Of a DNA stretch of 64,000 bases, positions 35,741-47,324 are shown piece by piece (positions within the stretch are counted from its first letter, which is position 1; each line of letters opens with the position of its first letter). Below the pieces are notes generated by a model. It was given only the letters and a program-made list of their open reading frames with translations, did not search any database and was not told the DNA's origin. The stretch covers positions 18,528 through 82,527 of the forward strand of contig SKCR01034777.1 of NCBI GenBank assembly GCA_019454045.1. The letters are read 5' to 3'. The stretch is from Zanthoxylum bungeanum. Taxonomy: Eukaryota; Streptophyta; Magnoliopsida; Sapindales; Rutaceae. A program made the position numbers and the translations under genes.

Positions 35741-35748
35741 CTCTCCAA

Positions 35749-36929
35749 AAAGAAAAAGAAAAAGATATGCTCAAAAATGCAACATTAGATACAAGTCAAA
35801 ACATTTGATTAGACATTTTATTTTTTTTGGTTGGCTTTCAAATTGAAGAGTGTCCCAATTTGAGAAACGTTTCATAAAAGATGAAGTGTTCAAATCGGCC
35901 AATGATCATCGAGCGAATCACTGATCCTCTCTTTGCTTGATGAGACATTTTAAGAATCTACTATTGCTATGCAAATAAGTTACAACCGTTGTCTCTCTAT
36001 CCTCTATCCCTTTATCTCAAAGTGCTTGGCTTTGGACTTCGAAAGAAGAGACCATTTTAAAAACTTTTCTTTTGCTTGCATTCTAGCTCACATCACTTTG
36101 TTTATTCTCCAAAACATGACTATGTCCTCTCTCATATTTATGATGCACCACTTCTCTATTGATATTAATTAGAAGAAACTCAAATAGCAATAGCAAAAAT
36201 TCGGAATCATGATTGAGATTTGTGATCCCATATTAATTGATATATAATTTAAGCGATTTTTGTTTTGAATAAAAAAATCATGTTAGGATTCTAGAAGATT
36301 TTCGCTTGAATCCTGATTTTTTGTTTAAAAATTTTAAATTCCAACCAAAATTTGAAATCTTGAACCGTTTGATTCGATATTCAAGATAATTACAAGATTC
36401 AAAAAAGGGATCGAGATTGACAAATCCCGCAATTCGTCCTACTTGATTGTGATCTCTAAACTCAATCCTAATTGAACTTTTTGTTAATTGAATAATGAGC
36501 TATACCTATGAGTGAAAATAGAATAAAATTCACTAACTTGGGTTTTTGGGTGTCTTTTATACATAATTAATTTCCTTCTATATGTCCCTTTCTATCAAGA
36601 ACTGACTCGAAATCCTAAACCAATTAATTAGGGTTTTTTATTTCTTAACTGGGATTTTTGTGGTCCATGCTCTAGAATATTGATTAACAAACAAACCCTA
36701 GTTTTTATTTTTTATTTTTCGAAAATTGATTTTGATTGGCGATGAGGGACAACACTCGTGATAAAGCCAGCCCCAATCAACACACTACCCACAAGAGAAC
36801 AAATTCAACTGGGGATTCTCTGAGCAAATGCAATTTTTCTATCAGCACTGCTTTTCCACCCTCCCCTTCATCTCCTCTTTCTCTCCCCCCAAAATTACAA
36901 TAAAATCCTTTATCATTTAAACAAATGAC
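35749..36929. other. Spacer, nothing recognised
   Basis: AT-rich sequence without a supported gene or repeat. The 67-codon frame at 35,969-36,172 has no recognised motif. Confidence 0.5.
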
Positions 36930-37540
36930 AAATAATTATTTGATTTAACTAAATATTTTTTTGATTTTTTTTTAATTTCTAAATGATAATAATACCCATA
37001 TTCCTTTTAATAAATTATTTTTATGATTAAATAATTTTATTTCATTATTTTAATTTTTAATTTAATTATTTACTATTATTTTTTGATTTGATTTTTTTAT
37101 TTTTTATCTCATTTATTTTTTTCTCTTTTACTTATTTAATTATTTTTTGATTTAATTATTTTATTTCACAAGTAGTCTTAAATAAATAGACACATAATAA
37201 ATAACAATAAATAAAAAATATATAAGATCTGTTAAAAAATAAAAGAGAATAGATATATAAAAACTATTAAATAAGTATAAGAGAACAAATATGAAAATAA
37301 AAAAAAATTAGAAGAATTTAATTAATAAAATAAAAATAATTTATTTCGTTAAGATTTACGGGATGTACAGGATAAAAGAGATCTACAGGATATTTCCCTA
37401 GGTTTTATTTTTATTAATTAATTAATTAATAAATTATTTTCATTAAATAATTTATTTCAAAAATCATTGAAAATGAAGTATGGGGGGGGGGGTTTAAAAA
37501 AGTTATTTGGGGGGGGGGGGGGGGACAAGGGGAGGGGGAC
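36930..37540. repeat. Foldback related to the Mutator-like arms
   Basis: A T-rich arm (about 36,930-37,185) is followed by an A-rich arm (about 37,190-37,360) that is roughly its reverse complement. The phrase aataaataacaataaat and the order around it match the left arm of the 7,030 element in reverse complement. G runs follow (37,482-37,492 and 37,509-37,524). Ends and target duplication not found; low-complexity similarity could inflate the match. Confidence 0.4.
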
Positions 37541-37784
37541 TGACACATGGGGTGAGAAGCAGATTTCTTCTGTAAGTATATGGTTTTTATCTTTCTATAG
37601 ATAAGAATCACCAAGCTGCCATGTGAAGCATGCCAATAATTTACTCTCTTATTATTTAGAATTTGGATTTAATATTAAATTGAGTTGTGTATTATATTTT
37701 TTATAATCATATATCGTGGGTGCATTAACAGTAATGAAATGGTTAAAATTCAATTACATATAAATATGAGAAGTGATACACATT

Positions 37785-37867
37785 CATACACTTATCCCGA
37801 AAATAACTACACCATGTCAATGTAGCTACAGTGAGATGGGTATAATTATTTTCGGGATAAGTGTATG
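37785..37867. repeat. Short perfect inverted repeat (hairpin)
   Basis: The 22 bases at 37,785-37,806 (core CACTTATCCCGAAAAT) are the exact reverse complement of 37,846-37,867, with a 39-base loop. Imperfect pairing continues outward (tgatacacattc against gtgtgtctatca). It could be a tiny foldback transposon or a hairpin transcript. Confidence 0.85.
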
Positions 37868-38617
37868 TGTGTCTATCATTTTTGTATAAAAATTGTTATT
37901 CAATCACTACCAATCATAATTGATAGAAAATTATACACAAAGCCAGTTTATTGCTCAATTCAAATTTACTTATGTTTTTATCAATATTTCAGCCCCCAAA
38001 CAGTAGCTCAGATCAGAACCATTTTTCACTCAAATATGTGCCAGCCGACTGCTAAAACAGCCCCTGATTAGCGTAAACTCCAACAGCGTTTCATGTCTAA
38101 TTTTTCCATCAAAACAAGCCCTACAACACTCTTGAAATACCCTTTAACGTTCCCTAATTTTTTTTGATCAAGACCAAATCAAATTGAGCCCCGTAACACC
38201 AAATATATGTGGCAGTGAGCAGAAAAACTACTCACTACCGTGTGGTAATTAGTAAAGAAGGTGATGAGGATTTTTTGTTTAAATACCGAATGGCCTTCCG
38301 TGCTATGTCTCGTAACCAATAGAAAATAGTGTGGGCTAGACTCACAAACTAATCTCTAAACTCTTTAGAGATCAAATTATCACACAAGAATTTTTGTCTT
38401 TTGTTTTTGTTCTTCCTATTTTCTTTCAACTCTTGAGAGAAAAGAATGAATAAGGGTGGCTAGGGTTTGGAATAATTGAATTAGGGTAAAAAGGAAAAAC
38501 ACTTAACCTTTCATGCTTTGGGTTTTATTTTACAAAATAAAACAAAACCCTTCCCCTCTCTCTTTGATGAATTTCGGCCAGCCCTAGCATTTTTTAACAT
38601 CAAAATCTTTTTACTTA
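37868..38617. other. Spacer, nothing recognised
   Basis: No supported gene. It is the left flank of the LTR scrap at 38,618. Confidence 0.5.
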
Positions 38618-38658
38618 TGTAACATCTCCAATCCGAAAATGTTACCGGCATGGAATAG
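38618..38658 (-). repeat. 41 bp end of a 7,311-type LTR, interrupted by element E
   Basis: It starts TGTAACATCTCC and matches 7311-7352 at about three-quarters identity (gttaccggcatggaatag against attacctgcaaggaatag). It breaks exactly where element E's LTR starts, so E inserted into this LTR; the remainder must lie beyond the window. Confidence 0.6.
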
Positions 38659-40580
38659 TGTTGGACAATTATGACCCATAACATCACTATTTGTAAAAGA
38701 CATGGTGTTTTTGTACAAATTACCTATGTGACAAAGGAAATTACTCTTTTATCATTTTGTAATCGGATTACTTGGATATATAAATGATAAAAGTCCATAT
38801 GATTAATACCAGATTAATAAGATATGAGACAGTATTAATCCACGAAAGGTTTAATCATTAAATATCTCTAGTCGTAGTATTATCGAAACTGGACATCGAT
38901 AATGCGGAATATGCTAGTATTACACTTGTGCGCCTTATGGAAGCTTAACGGTATAGTTCTAATATATTTAAGTATTGGATACTTATGCAAGTGTGATAGG
39001 AGGTTCTGTTAGCCGTTGGATCGGGAACAGCTTCGCTCTGGATAGACCCATCGGAGTCCCATTGGTAGTATGACTATGTGTTTATGGGAATCCGAATTAG
39101 GGTAGGTGTATGTGGTCTTAACCTGAGACTTGCATCGCTAATACTTGCGACAATCAATATACTTTGGTTTTGGTCATCCAGAGCTTTAACAAGTTCTGTG
39201 TACGCCTCTTCTGGGTATAGTGAAAATCGTAGTGTATTGGGCGTGATGTCAAGATGGAAGTATCACTTCAGTCATATGGAGATGATGATCACACAAGGAT
39301 ACCGACCTAATACTCTTAAATGCTGCAACTATCGGGATAGTATGACTAGGTCATGATTATCTGATTACAAAGACTAGTTGCTGATGATCCGATATATGCT
39401 TCATATGAGGCAGACAAAATTCCAGCCCCAAGCCTAGCATTGACATCCGATACTGGATCGTATTACGTAATACATTGTATATTATGCCTGATACATATTA
39501 TATATTCCATGTTGAATTTTTCTGGAGAATTGGGTAGGCACGATGCTTTGCTAGAAGCCAATCATGTCTTGTAAATCAGTGAGAACGTGGTACAGGGTAC
39601 GCACGTGTTCGGATGGTCCGATGACCATAATTACTGCCAATATATTCATGTATCTCTTGGGTCGCTTCCGAAAGATTCACCAATGACATTTGACTCGAAC
39701 AGAATTAATCTGGGATTAATTATGAGAGAAAATTAATCTGGGATTAATTACGGCAAGAATTAATCTGGGATTAATTAGAAGAGAGAGAGAATTAATCTGG
39801 GATCGATTACGGCAATAATTAATTTGGGATTAATTCGTCTAGAAAAGAGAGAACGCGATTAATTTGGAATTAATCGGCAAAGTAAATTTAATAGTTGAAT
39901 TGGATTTTACTATTTAATTTATTTAATTGGGCTTAAATAATATATCGGATATATTAATTGAAATTGAATTTCAATACGAAATTGAAATTGGATTTTAATT
40001 CAAGCGAACAAATTAATTTGGAATTAATTCGTAAGAGACTTTCGTAATAATTTTACTAGGCATTATTATATAATTAAATTAGATTTAATTATTTAGCGAC
40101 GGAAAATTTGTTTAGTCGGATTAAACGAACCGGGCCCAAAGTGTGTTGTGTAAGCCAACTTGAATTTGGAATTCATAAATGGGTGGGACCCACAACTTAC
40201 ATCACATGTCACTATTTGTGACGGAATTAGTTGGCTACTTTAAAAGGGCATCTTTTTGGTCAAAACACATAATCTTTTGAAATAAGTTGGACTTACTATT
40301 CATCTTCTTCCTTTACTTTCTCTCTTGGCCGAATTGTTTCCCTTTGGAAGGGAAAATTTTGTTTCAATTTTGGACAATGCTAACACTTTGGGAGTCATGG
40401 AAAGGTGATAGGGAAACTCACCCAAGAGTTTGGAACTCAAAAGGAGGGCTTGGAGCTTCTACATCCATGTAAAAGTTTTGAACTTCAACCGATCATTGTG
40501 AGTTTTTCCGCAACTTATCTTGTTATATTCACACTTGAATCAATGTTTAGGATCATTGGCATGTCTTAGAGACACTAACA
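38659..40580 (+). repeat. Element E 5' LTR
   Basis: TGTTGGACAATT to GACACTAACA, followed by the PBS. Near its end it has six ttaatctgggattaatt-type direct repeats (about 39,700-39,870), more than in the related LTRs. Confidence 0.92.
38777..38785 (+). promoter_or_regulatory. TATA box in element E LTR
   Basis: TATATAAAT, 118 bp after the LTR start. F has the same box at the same offset; D and G have changed versions. Confidence 0.55.
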
Positions 40581-40581
40581 A

Positions 40582-40594
40582 TGGTATCAGAGCC
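40582..40594 (+). other. Primer-binding site of element E
   Basis: TGGTATCAGAGCC, perfect, one base after the LTR. Confidence 0.95.
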
Positions 40595-40907
40595 ACCTAA
40601 ACTTGATTTGAAACTTAGGGTTCTTAACTTTAATTTGGGAATTTTATGCTTGGATTGTGAAAATTCGAAATTGGTTGTTTAGTTGTGTTTGGATAATGAT
40701 GAATTGGATTTTTGCATCTTTGGATTTGTGAAAAATTGATTAGATTAATTTTCCCCAAATTCCCTCATATGGCCGAAAGTAACCTTAGGGGATCTCATGG
40801 TGATTTTTTGAAATTAGACTATTGGATGAGTTTAATGCATGAAATGAATGTTAATTGTTTGTTTAATTGGATTGAAATCAAAATTTAATGTTGTTTCATG
40901 TTATTTC

Positions 40908-42566
40908 TGTTGGACAATTATGACCCATAGCGTCACTATTTGTACAGATCACGGTGTTGTTGTACAAATTAACTATGTGACAAAGGAGATTGCACTCTTA
41001 TCATTTGTGATTTGATCCCCAAGATATATAAATGATAGGAGGTCCCTGTGATTTGTTCCTAGATTGAGAATGATATAAGACAATATCAATCCACGAAGGA
41101 TAAATCATTAAATATCCCTAGTCAGAGTATTGTCGAGATTGGACATCGATGAATACGTAAAAGACTAGTATTACACTTGTGCGCGTTGTGAGGGCACAAC
41201 GACATAGTTCTCATATATTTGGGTATAGGATACTCATACAAGTGTAATAGGAGGTTGTGTTTTACCGATGGTACGGGAAACAGCTTCGCTCTGGAAAGAC
41301 CCCCTCGGAATTCCATTGCTAGTATGACTATGTGTCTATGGAAGTCCCAAATCAGGGTAGGTGTATTTGGTCTTAACCTGAGACTTGCACCGCTAATACT
41401 TGCGACAATCAATATACTTTGGTTCAGGTCGTCCAGGGCTTTAACAGGTTCTATGTACGCTAATGCTGGGTATATTGAGAATCGTAGTGTGTTGGGTGTG
41501 ATGTCAAGACGGAAGTGTCACTCCAGTCATAGAGAGTTGATGATCGCGCAGGGATACAGAACTGGTTCTCTATATAAGGTTGCAACCGTCGGGATAATAT
41601 GACTTGGTCATGATTATCCGATATTAAAGAGACTAGTTGTTTATCATCCGATATATGCTTCGTACAGGGCATACACTGTACCAGCCCCAGGCCTCGCATG
41701 TGATCATCTGATACTGGACAGAAATACGCAATACTATATATACTACGCCTGATACAGATCATTTATTCCTGTAAGGATATTTCCGGAGAATTGGGTAGGC
41801 ATGGCGCTTTGCTAGAAGCCAACCCTGTCTTGTAATTCGGTATAAACGTAGTACGAGGTACTTACGTGTTCGGATAGTCCGACGACCGAATTTAGTGCCA
41901 ACATATCCGGGGATCTCATGGGTCGCTTCCCAAAGATTCACCGATGACGTTGGCTCGCACTTTTAATTAATTTGGGATTAATTAGATGAGAGAGAAAATT
42001 AATCTGGGATTAATTGCGGAGATATTTTATCTGGGATAAAATATCATTTAAAGAGAGATAACGATTAATTTGGAATTAATCGGTAAATTAATATATTTGA
42101 TATATTAAACGAAATTAGATTTCGACGCGGAATTAAAATTAGATTTTAATTCGGGCGAACGAATTAATTTAGAATTAATTCATTAGCGACGTGAACAGTG
42201 ATTTCGCTAGGCGTAATCATTTAATTATGTCGCAACGGAAAATTCTTTAATTTGGAATTAGCGAACCCGAGCCCGGGATTATTTGTGAGCGCATTCACAT
42301 TTCGAGACATGCGAAGGTGATAGGGAAGTCCACCCATGAGCCGAGAACCGTTCGACGAAGCTTGGAGCTTGACAAGGACCTCCAATGGCCGAATATGCAG
42401 TGGGCTGTGACAGTTACTGCCGAGTAGTCCAAGTGGCAGAAAACATAATTTTTGTTGCCCAAAGCGTCGCTCAACCGATCGATGTGAGTATTCCGTGAAT
42501 TCGTCGATGTTATTCACACATGTTCGTGCTTGTTTATTGATCTTGAGATGCTTAGAATCTCCAACA
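40908..42566 (+). repeat. Element F 5' LTR (1,659 bp)
   Basis: TGTTGGACAATT to TCTCCAACA, followed by the PBS. The open frame at 41,219-41,602 lies in the conserved LTR block shared with D, E and G. Confidence 0.93.
41025..41033 (+). promoter_or_regulatory. TATA box in element F 5' LTR
   Basis: TATATAAAT, 117 bp after the LTR start; repeated in the 3' LTR at 60,980-60,988. Confidence 0.55.
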
Positions 42567-42567
42567 A

Positions 42568-42580
42568 TGGTATCAAGAGC
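42568..42580 (+). other. Primer-binding site of element F
   Basis: TGGTATCAAGAGC: the standard PBS with one inserted A, which would weaken priming. Confidence 0.85.
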
Positions 42581-43361
42581 ATGGTTAAAAGCATGAAAAA
42601 GTTTAGGGTTAAAATTTAGGTAAACTTGATTTTGAGCATGATTAATGAAATTGGATGAATTAGTATGCTTAAATGTGTTTGAATTGAGGTTTGATTGGAT
42701 CAATTTGTTGAAATTATGTTTGGAACAAATTTCCCCAATTTTTTGGTGATGGCCGAATAGGTTGAGCCCTAAAATGTCTTGGTGATTTTTGATTTTTGAT
42801 CATTGGATGTGTTGAAAATCATTCGGGAATATGATTTAATGTCGATTGTGGAATTAATTGGATTGAATTCGAATCGGACATAAAATCCCCAATATTGCCG
42901 AGACATAAAGAAGCATGTAATTGGGTTTGATTTTTGTTAAAATGTGTTGGACATGTTTTAATATTAATGGCATGATTAATTAGTGCTAATTGATGTTTTA
43001 GAAATGTTAATTGGGTAATTAATTATGTAATGCACTTTAGGTAATTAAATTGGGAATTGGGAATTTGGCAATTTAATTGAATTGGGCTAATTTTGGAAAT
43101 TGGGCTTGAAATGTTGTAATTGGGCTTATTGGGCTTGGTTGTACCAAGTTGGGTTAAGGCAAATTGTATTGGATCCAATTGGGCCCAAAACCGCTTCCAT
43201 AAAGCCCAAATGCGACTTAATGGACCTTTAAAGTTTAATTGGGCCTAATCGGCCAAGATTGATTTCTAGGCTTATGGGGTAACTCCCGAATTGGACTTTG
43301 GTTATCGATTTGATCCGAGTTGACCAAAAGTCCACGCCTTAAGAAATTAATTAAAAGCCCA
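42581..43361 (+). other. Element F leader, first part
   Basis: Untranslated leader with many attgggctt/ttgggc words at 43,030-43,340, like D and G. It ends at gccca (43,357-43,361), the target site of element G. Confidence 0.8.
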
Positions 43362-45346
43362 TGTTGGTTTCTATAATTAGTCCCAAAGAAAGATTAAGCC
43401 ATAGAAATAGAAATATCATACATGCAAAGCTTGAAGCATGGCGGAATCATACTTACTAAGCTTTGTGACGAAAATGATGAAGAGGATCCTTGAGTCTTCA
43501 AGGTGGAAGTTTCGGCCAAGCAAGAAGATGGAGAGAAGCTTCAAGTCTTCAAGTGTTCCAAGCTCCAAGGTTGTTTCCCTATCACCTCTTTTGATCCTTA
43601 AATGTGCTAGCAAAAATGGAGAAATGAAAAATGATTTTCTGCTGCCTTGTGAAGCTCACGGCGTGCGTGAAGAAGAAGGAGAGGAGAGTGTGTGACTTTT
43701 CAATTTTCTTATTCTCTTTTGTTTCCAAAAACCGTGAGAAGTAAAATGAAAAGCAATGATGAGATATCAAATACCAAAATGAATTTTTAATTAAAAAACC
43801 CTTCAAAAACCGTGAAAGGTTTTCCCTCCAAAAAAAAATTCATTAAATGGCATCATTATCTCACATTGAGAATAGAGACAATGTATCATCCCATAAAGGT
43901 GATTAGATACATCCATCATCTATTCGTGTCAAGTAATGAGATATCGCGATGTGATTTGCTGATCCCACCCATTTTCAAAATACGAATGTGTCCGCAAACC
44001 CTTTCGGGCTCGATTTCGCTAATTCCGAATTAACATATTTCCGTCGCAACGAGAATTAAATAATTACGCCTAGCGAAATCACTATTCAGATCGCTAACGA
44101 ATTAATTCTAAATTAATTCAGAATTAATTCGTTTGCCCGAATTAAAATCCGATTTTAATTCCGCGTCGAAATCCAATTTCGTTTAATATATCGAATATAT
44201 TATTTTATCGATTAATTCCAAATTAATCGATCTCTCTCTCTCTCCTAATAAGGCATTTTATCCAAGATAAAATTTCTCCGTAATTAATCCAAGATTAATA
44301 AAGTTCGAATCAAACATCATAGGTGAATCTTCAGGAAGCGACCCAAGAGATCTCCAGATATGTTGGCAGTAAATACGGTCGTCGGATAATCCGAACACGT
44401 ACGTACCTCGTTACGTTTTTACCGATTTACAAGACAAGGTTGGCTTCTAGCAAAGCGCCATGCCTACCCAATTCTCCAGAAATATTCTTACTGGAATATT
44501 TGATCTTTATCAAACGTAGTATACCGTAGTATCGCGTACATCGATCCAGTATCGGACGATCACATGTTAGGCCTGGGGCTGGAAATGTGTCTGCCCCGTA
44601 CGAAACATATATCGGATATCAAACAACTAGTCTCTTTAAATCGGACAATCCTGACCTGGTCATATTGTCCCGACGGTTGCAACCTTTTATAGAGTACTAG
44701 TTCTGTATCCTGCGTGATCATCATCTCCATATGTCTGAAGTGATACTTCCATCTTGACATCACATCCAGTACACTACGATTCTCGATAAACCCAGAAGAG
44801 GCGTACACAGAACCAGTTAAAGCCCTGAACCACCACACACCAATTTACCGATTGTCGCAAGTACTAGCGATGCAAGTCTCAGGTTAAGACCATATACACC
44901 TACCCTGATGCGGCCTCCCATAGACACGCAGACATACTACCAATGGGATTCCGCGGGGTCTGTCCAGAGCGAAGCTGTTTTCCGTACCATCGGTAAAACA
45001 CAACCTCCTATCGCACTTGCATAAGTATCCAATACTTAAATATATGAGAACTATGCCGTTGTGCCATCACAACTCGCACAAGTGCAATACTAGTCTATTC
45101 CGCATTATCGATGTCTGATCTCGATAATACTCCGACTAGGGATATTTAATGATTAAACCTTTTATATTGATACTGTCTCATATCATCTCAATACGGAACT
45201 AATCATATGGACTTTTGCCATTAATATATCAAAGTAAATAATTTTACAAAACGGCAAAAGGCAATTTCATTATCACATAGTTGATTTTGTACAATAATAC
45301 AATATCATTTACAAAACAGTGACGCTATGGGTCATAATGTCTAACA
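43362..45346 (-). repeat. Element G 3' LTR
   Basis: tgttggtttctataatt to gtctaaca on the + strand. Very close to 53,937-55,893, suggesting a young insertion. Confidence 0.95.
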
Positions 45347-45361
45347 ATCTCCCACTTGGCC
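45347..45361 (-). other. Polypurine tract of element G
   Basis: Minus strand ggccaagtgggagat, identical to element D. Confidence 0.9.
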
Positions 45362-46287
45362 TATAGCCAGTCACTCAAGCATCTAATACCTGAACTATGT
45401 ATATGTCGTTCAAACACTTGCTGAAGAACAGCCTTCGTCAGCGGATCTGCAATGTTGTCATATGATGCGACCTTCTCGACCTTTACATCGCCACGATGTA
45501 TAATCTCCCGAATCAGATGGTAACGCCGAAGAACATGCTTGGATCATTGATGAGACCTTGGTTCCTTAGCTTGTGCTATAGCCCCGTTATTGTCACAATA
45601 CAACGGTACGGGCTCAGCTGCTAACGGAACTACTCCTAATCCGATTAGGAATTTTCGGATCCAAACTGCCTCCTTTGCTGCTTCTGATGCAGCAATATAC
45701 TCCGCTTCAGTTGTTGAATCGGCAACAGTATCTTGCTTGGAAGATTTCCAGCTCACTGCTCCGTTATTTAAACAAAAAATGTACCCCGATTGCGACTTGA
45801 AGTCGTCTTTGTCGGTTTGGAAACTTGCATCGGTGTACCCAGAAACCTCAAGTTCTCCACCTCCATAAATTAAGAAAGCATCCTTAGTTCGTCTAAGATA
45901 CTTAAGGATATTCTTAACTGCCATCCAGTGACCTTCACCTGGATCGGCCTGATAGCGACTGCACATGCTCAAAGCATATGACACATCAGGTCGCGTACAT
46001 ATCATGGCATACATGATCGATCCGACTGCCGAGGCGAACGGTATCCGACTCATGTTATCTCTCTCTTCTTTAGTTTTAGGACACATGTCCTTAGACAGAA
46101 GGATACCACGTGACATTGGCATCAATCCCTTCTTGGATTGATCCATGTTGAATCGCTTCAACACTTTGTCAATATATGTACTCTGGGAGAGTCCAAGCAG
46201 CTTTCTAGATCTATCCCGGTAGATCTTTATTCCCAGAATAAATGCTGCTTCTCCCAGATCTTTCATGGAGAATTTTAATGAAACCAA
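45362..46287 (-). pseudogene. Element G RNase H and pol C-terminus
   Basis: The open frame 45,544-46,287 runs from the RT thumb (SLKFSMKDLGEAAFILGI) through TRPDVSYALSMCSRYQ to RNase H: GYTDASF, AVSWKSSKQ, STTEAEYIAASEAAKEA and LYCDNNGAIAQAKEPRSHQ. All catalytic acids are present. It then stops at TGA (45,544-45,546), where element D has CGA, a CpG-to-TpG change. The C-terminal blocks follow after the stop. One base shift joins it out of frame to the RT above (overlap 46,275-46,287). Confidence 0.95.
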
Positions 46288-47324
46288 GCTTTCATCGACG
46301 TTAGCATGGGAATGTCATTGCCTATAAGCAATACGTCGTCGACATAAAGGACAATAAAAGTCAGTGCTCTCCCACTAACCTTCTTGTATACACAAGGGTC
46401 ATCATCGTTTTGTACGAAATCATATTCTTTTATGATCTCATCAAAACGCTGATTCCATGACCGTGATGCTTGCTTCAATCCATAAATGGATCGATTTAAC
46501 TTACAAACCTTGTTTGCAAGTCTAGGTACGATAAAACCGTCAGGTTGTTCCATATAAACATCCTCCAAAAGGTTTCCGTTAAGGAAAGTGGTTTTAACGT
46601 CCATCTGCCATATCTCGTAATCGAAATATGCAGCTATTGCAAGCATTATCCGAATGGATTTAATCATGGAAACGGGTGAGAAAGTTTCGTCATAATCAAT
46701 ACCATATTGCTGACGATACCCTTTTGCTACAAGCCTGGCTTTGTACGTTTGCACGTTGCCATCCATGTCGGTCTTCTTCTTGAAGATCCATCTGCATCCA
46801 ATAGGCTTTACGCCTTCTGGTGCATCAACCAGTGTCCAAACTTGGTTGGCATACATGGAATCCATCTCGGACTTCATGGCATCTTGCCATAAAGTGGAAT
46901 CAATATTCTGTATTGCTTCCTCATACGTAGTCGGTTCATTATCCTCAATAAGATTAATATCTACATGAGGCGAGATCAGGAACCCATACCTCTCAGGTAC
47001 TGTCCTGACTCTCTCCGACCTACGTGGTCTTTGTGTATATGAAGATTGTGGTACAGACTCATCCTGGATGGTCTTTTTATGTTTCGTCGTTGATTCATTG
47101 CCAGGAACAGTATCACTACGATTTTCATTGAGCTCCACTTTCCTCCCACTTACCACTGCATCTAGGAATTCCTTCTCAAGGAAAAATGCATGTAGAGCAA
47201 CAAATACTTTGTTCTCTTGTGGGTGATAGAAGTAATATCCTTTGGTTTCCTTAGGATATCCCACGAAAAGGCATTTATCTGATTTGGGTTCTAGTTTGGT
47301 ACCTTCCAAACGTTTAACATATGC
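46275..47324 (-). pseudogene. Element G reverse transcriptase, long open frame
   Basis: About 350 codons open from just after the shared stop at 47,325. Counting from the Leu codon at 47,309, it has KLEPKSDKCLFVGYPKETKG (5-24), a Ser/Arg-rich linker, GCRWIFKKK (171-179), [15 protein letters not shown] (189-203), catalytic Asp in QMDVKTTFLNG (237) and an intact YVDD at 322-325 (46,335-46,346). It lacks only the RNase H, which lies after a one-base shift. This is the most complete RT of the window; codon 1 is not a true start, since the frame would be read as part of a polyprotein. Confidence 0.95.

Larger units (their letters stand above)
38659..40907 (+). mobile_element. Element E: Ty1/copia, 5' part only
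   Basis: A complete 1,922 bp 5' LTR, PBS and 0.3 kb of leader are present before element F interrupts it. The rest is outside the window. The start TGTTGGACAATTATGACCC is shared with D and F, and the same position is close in G. Confidence 0.9.
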
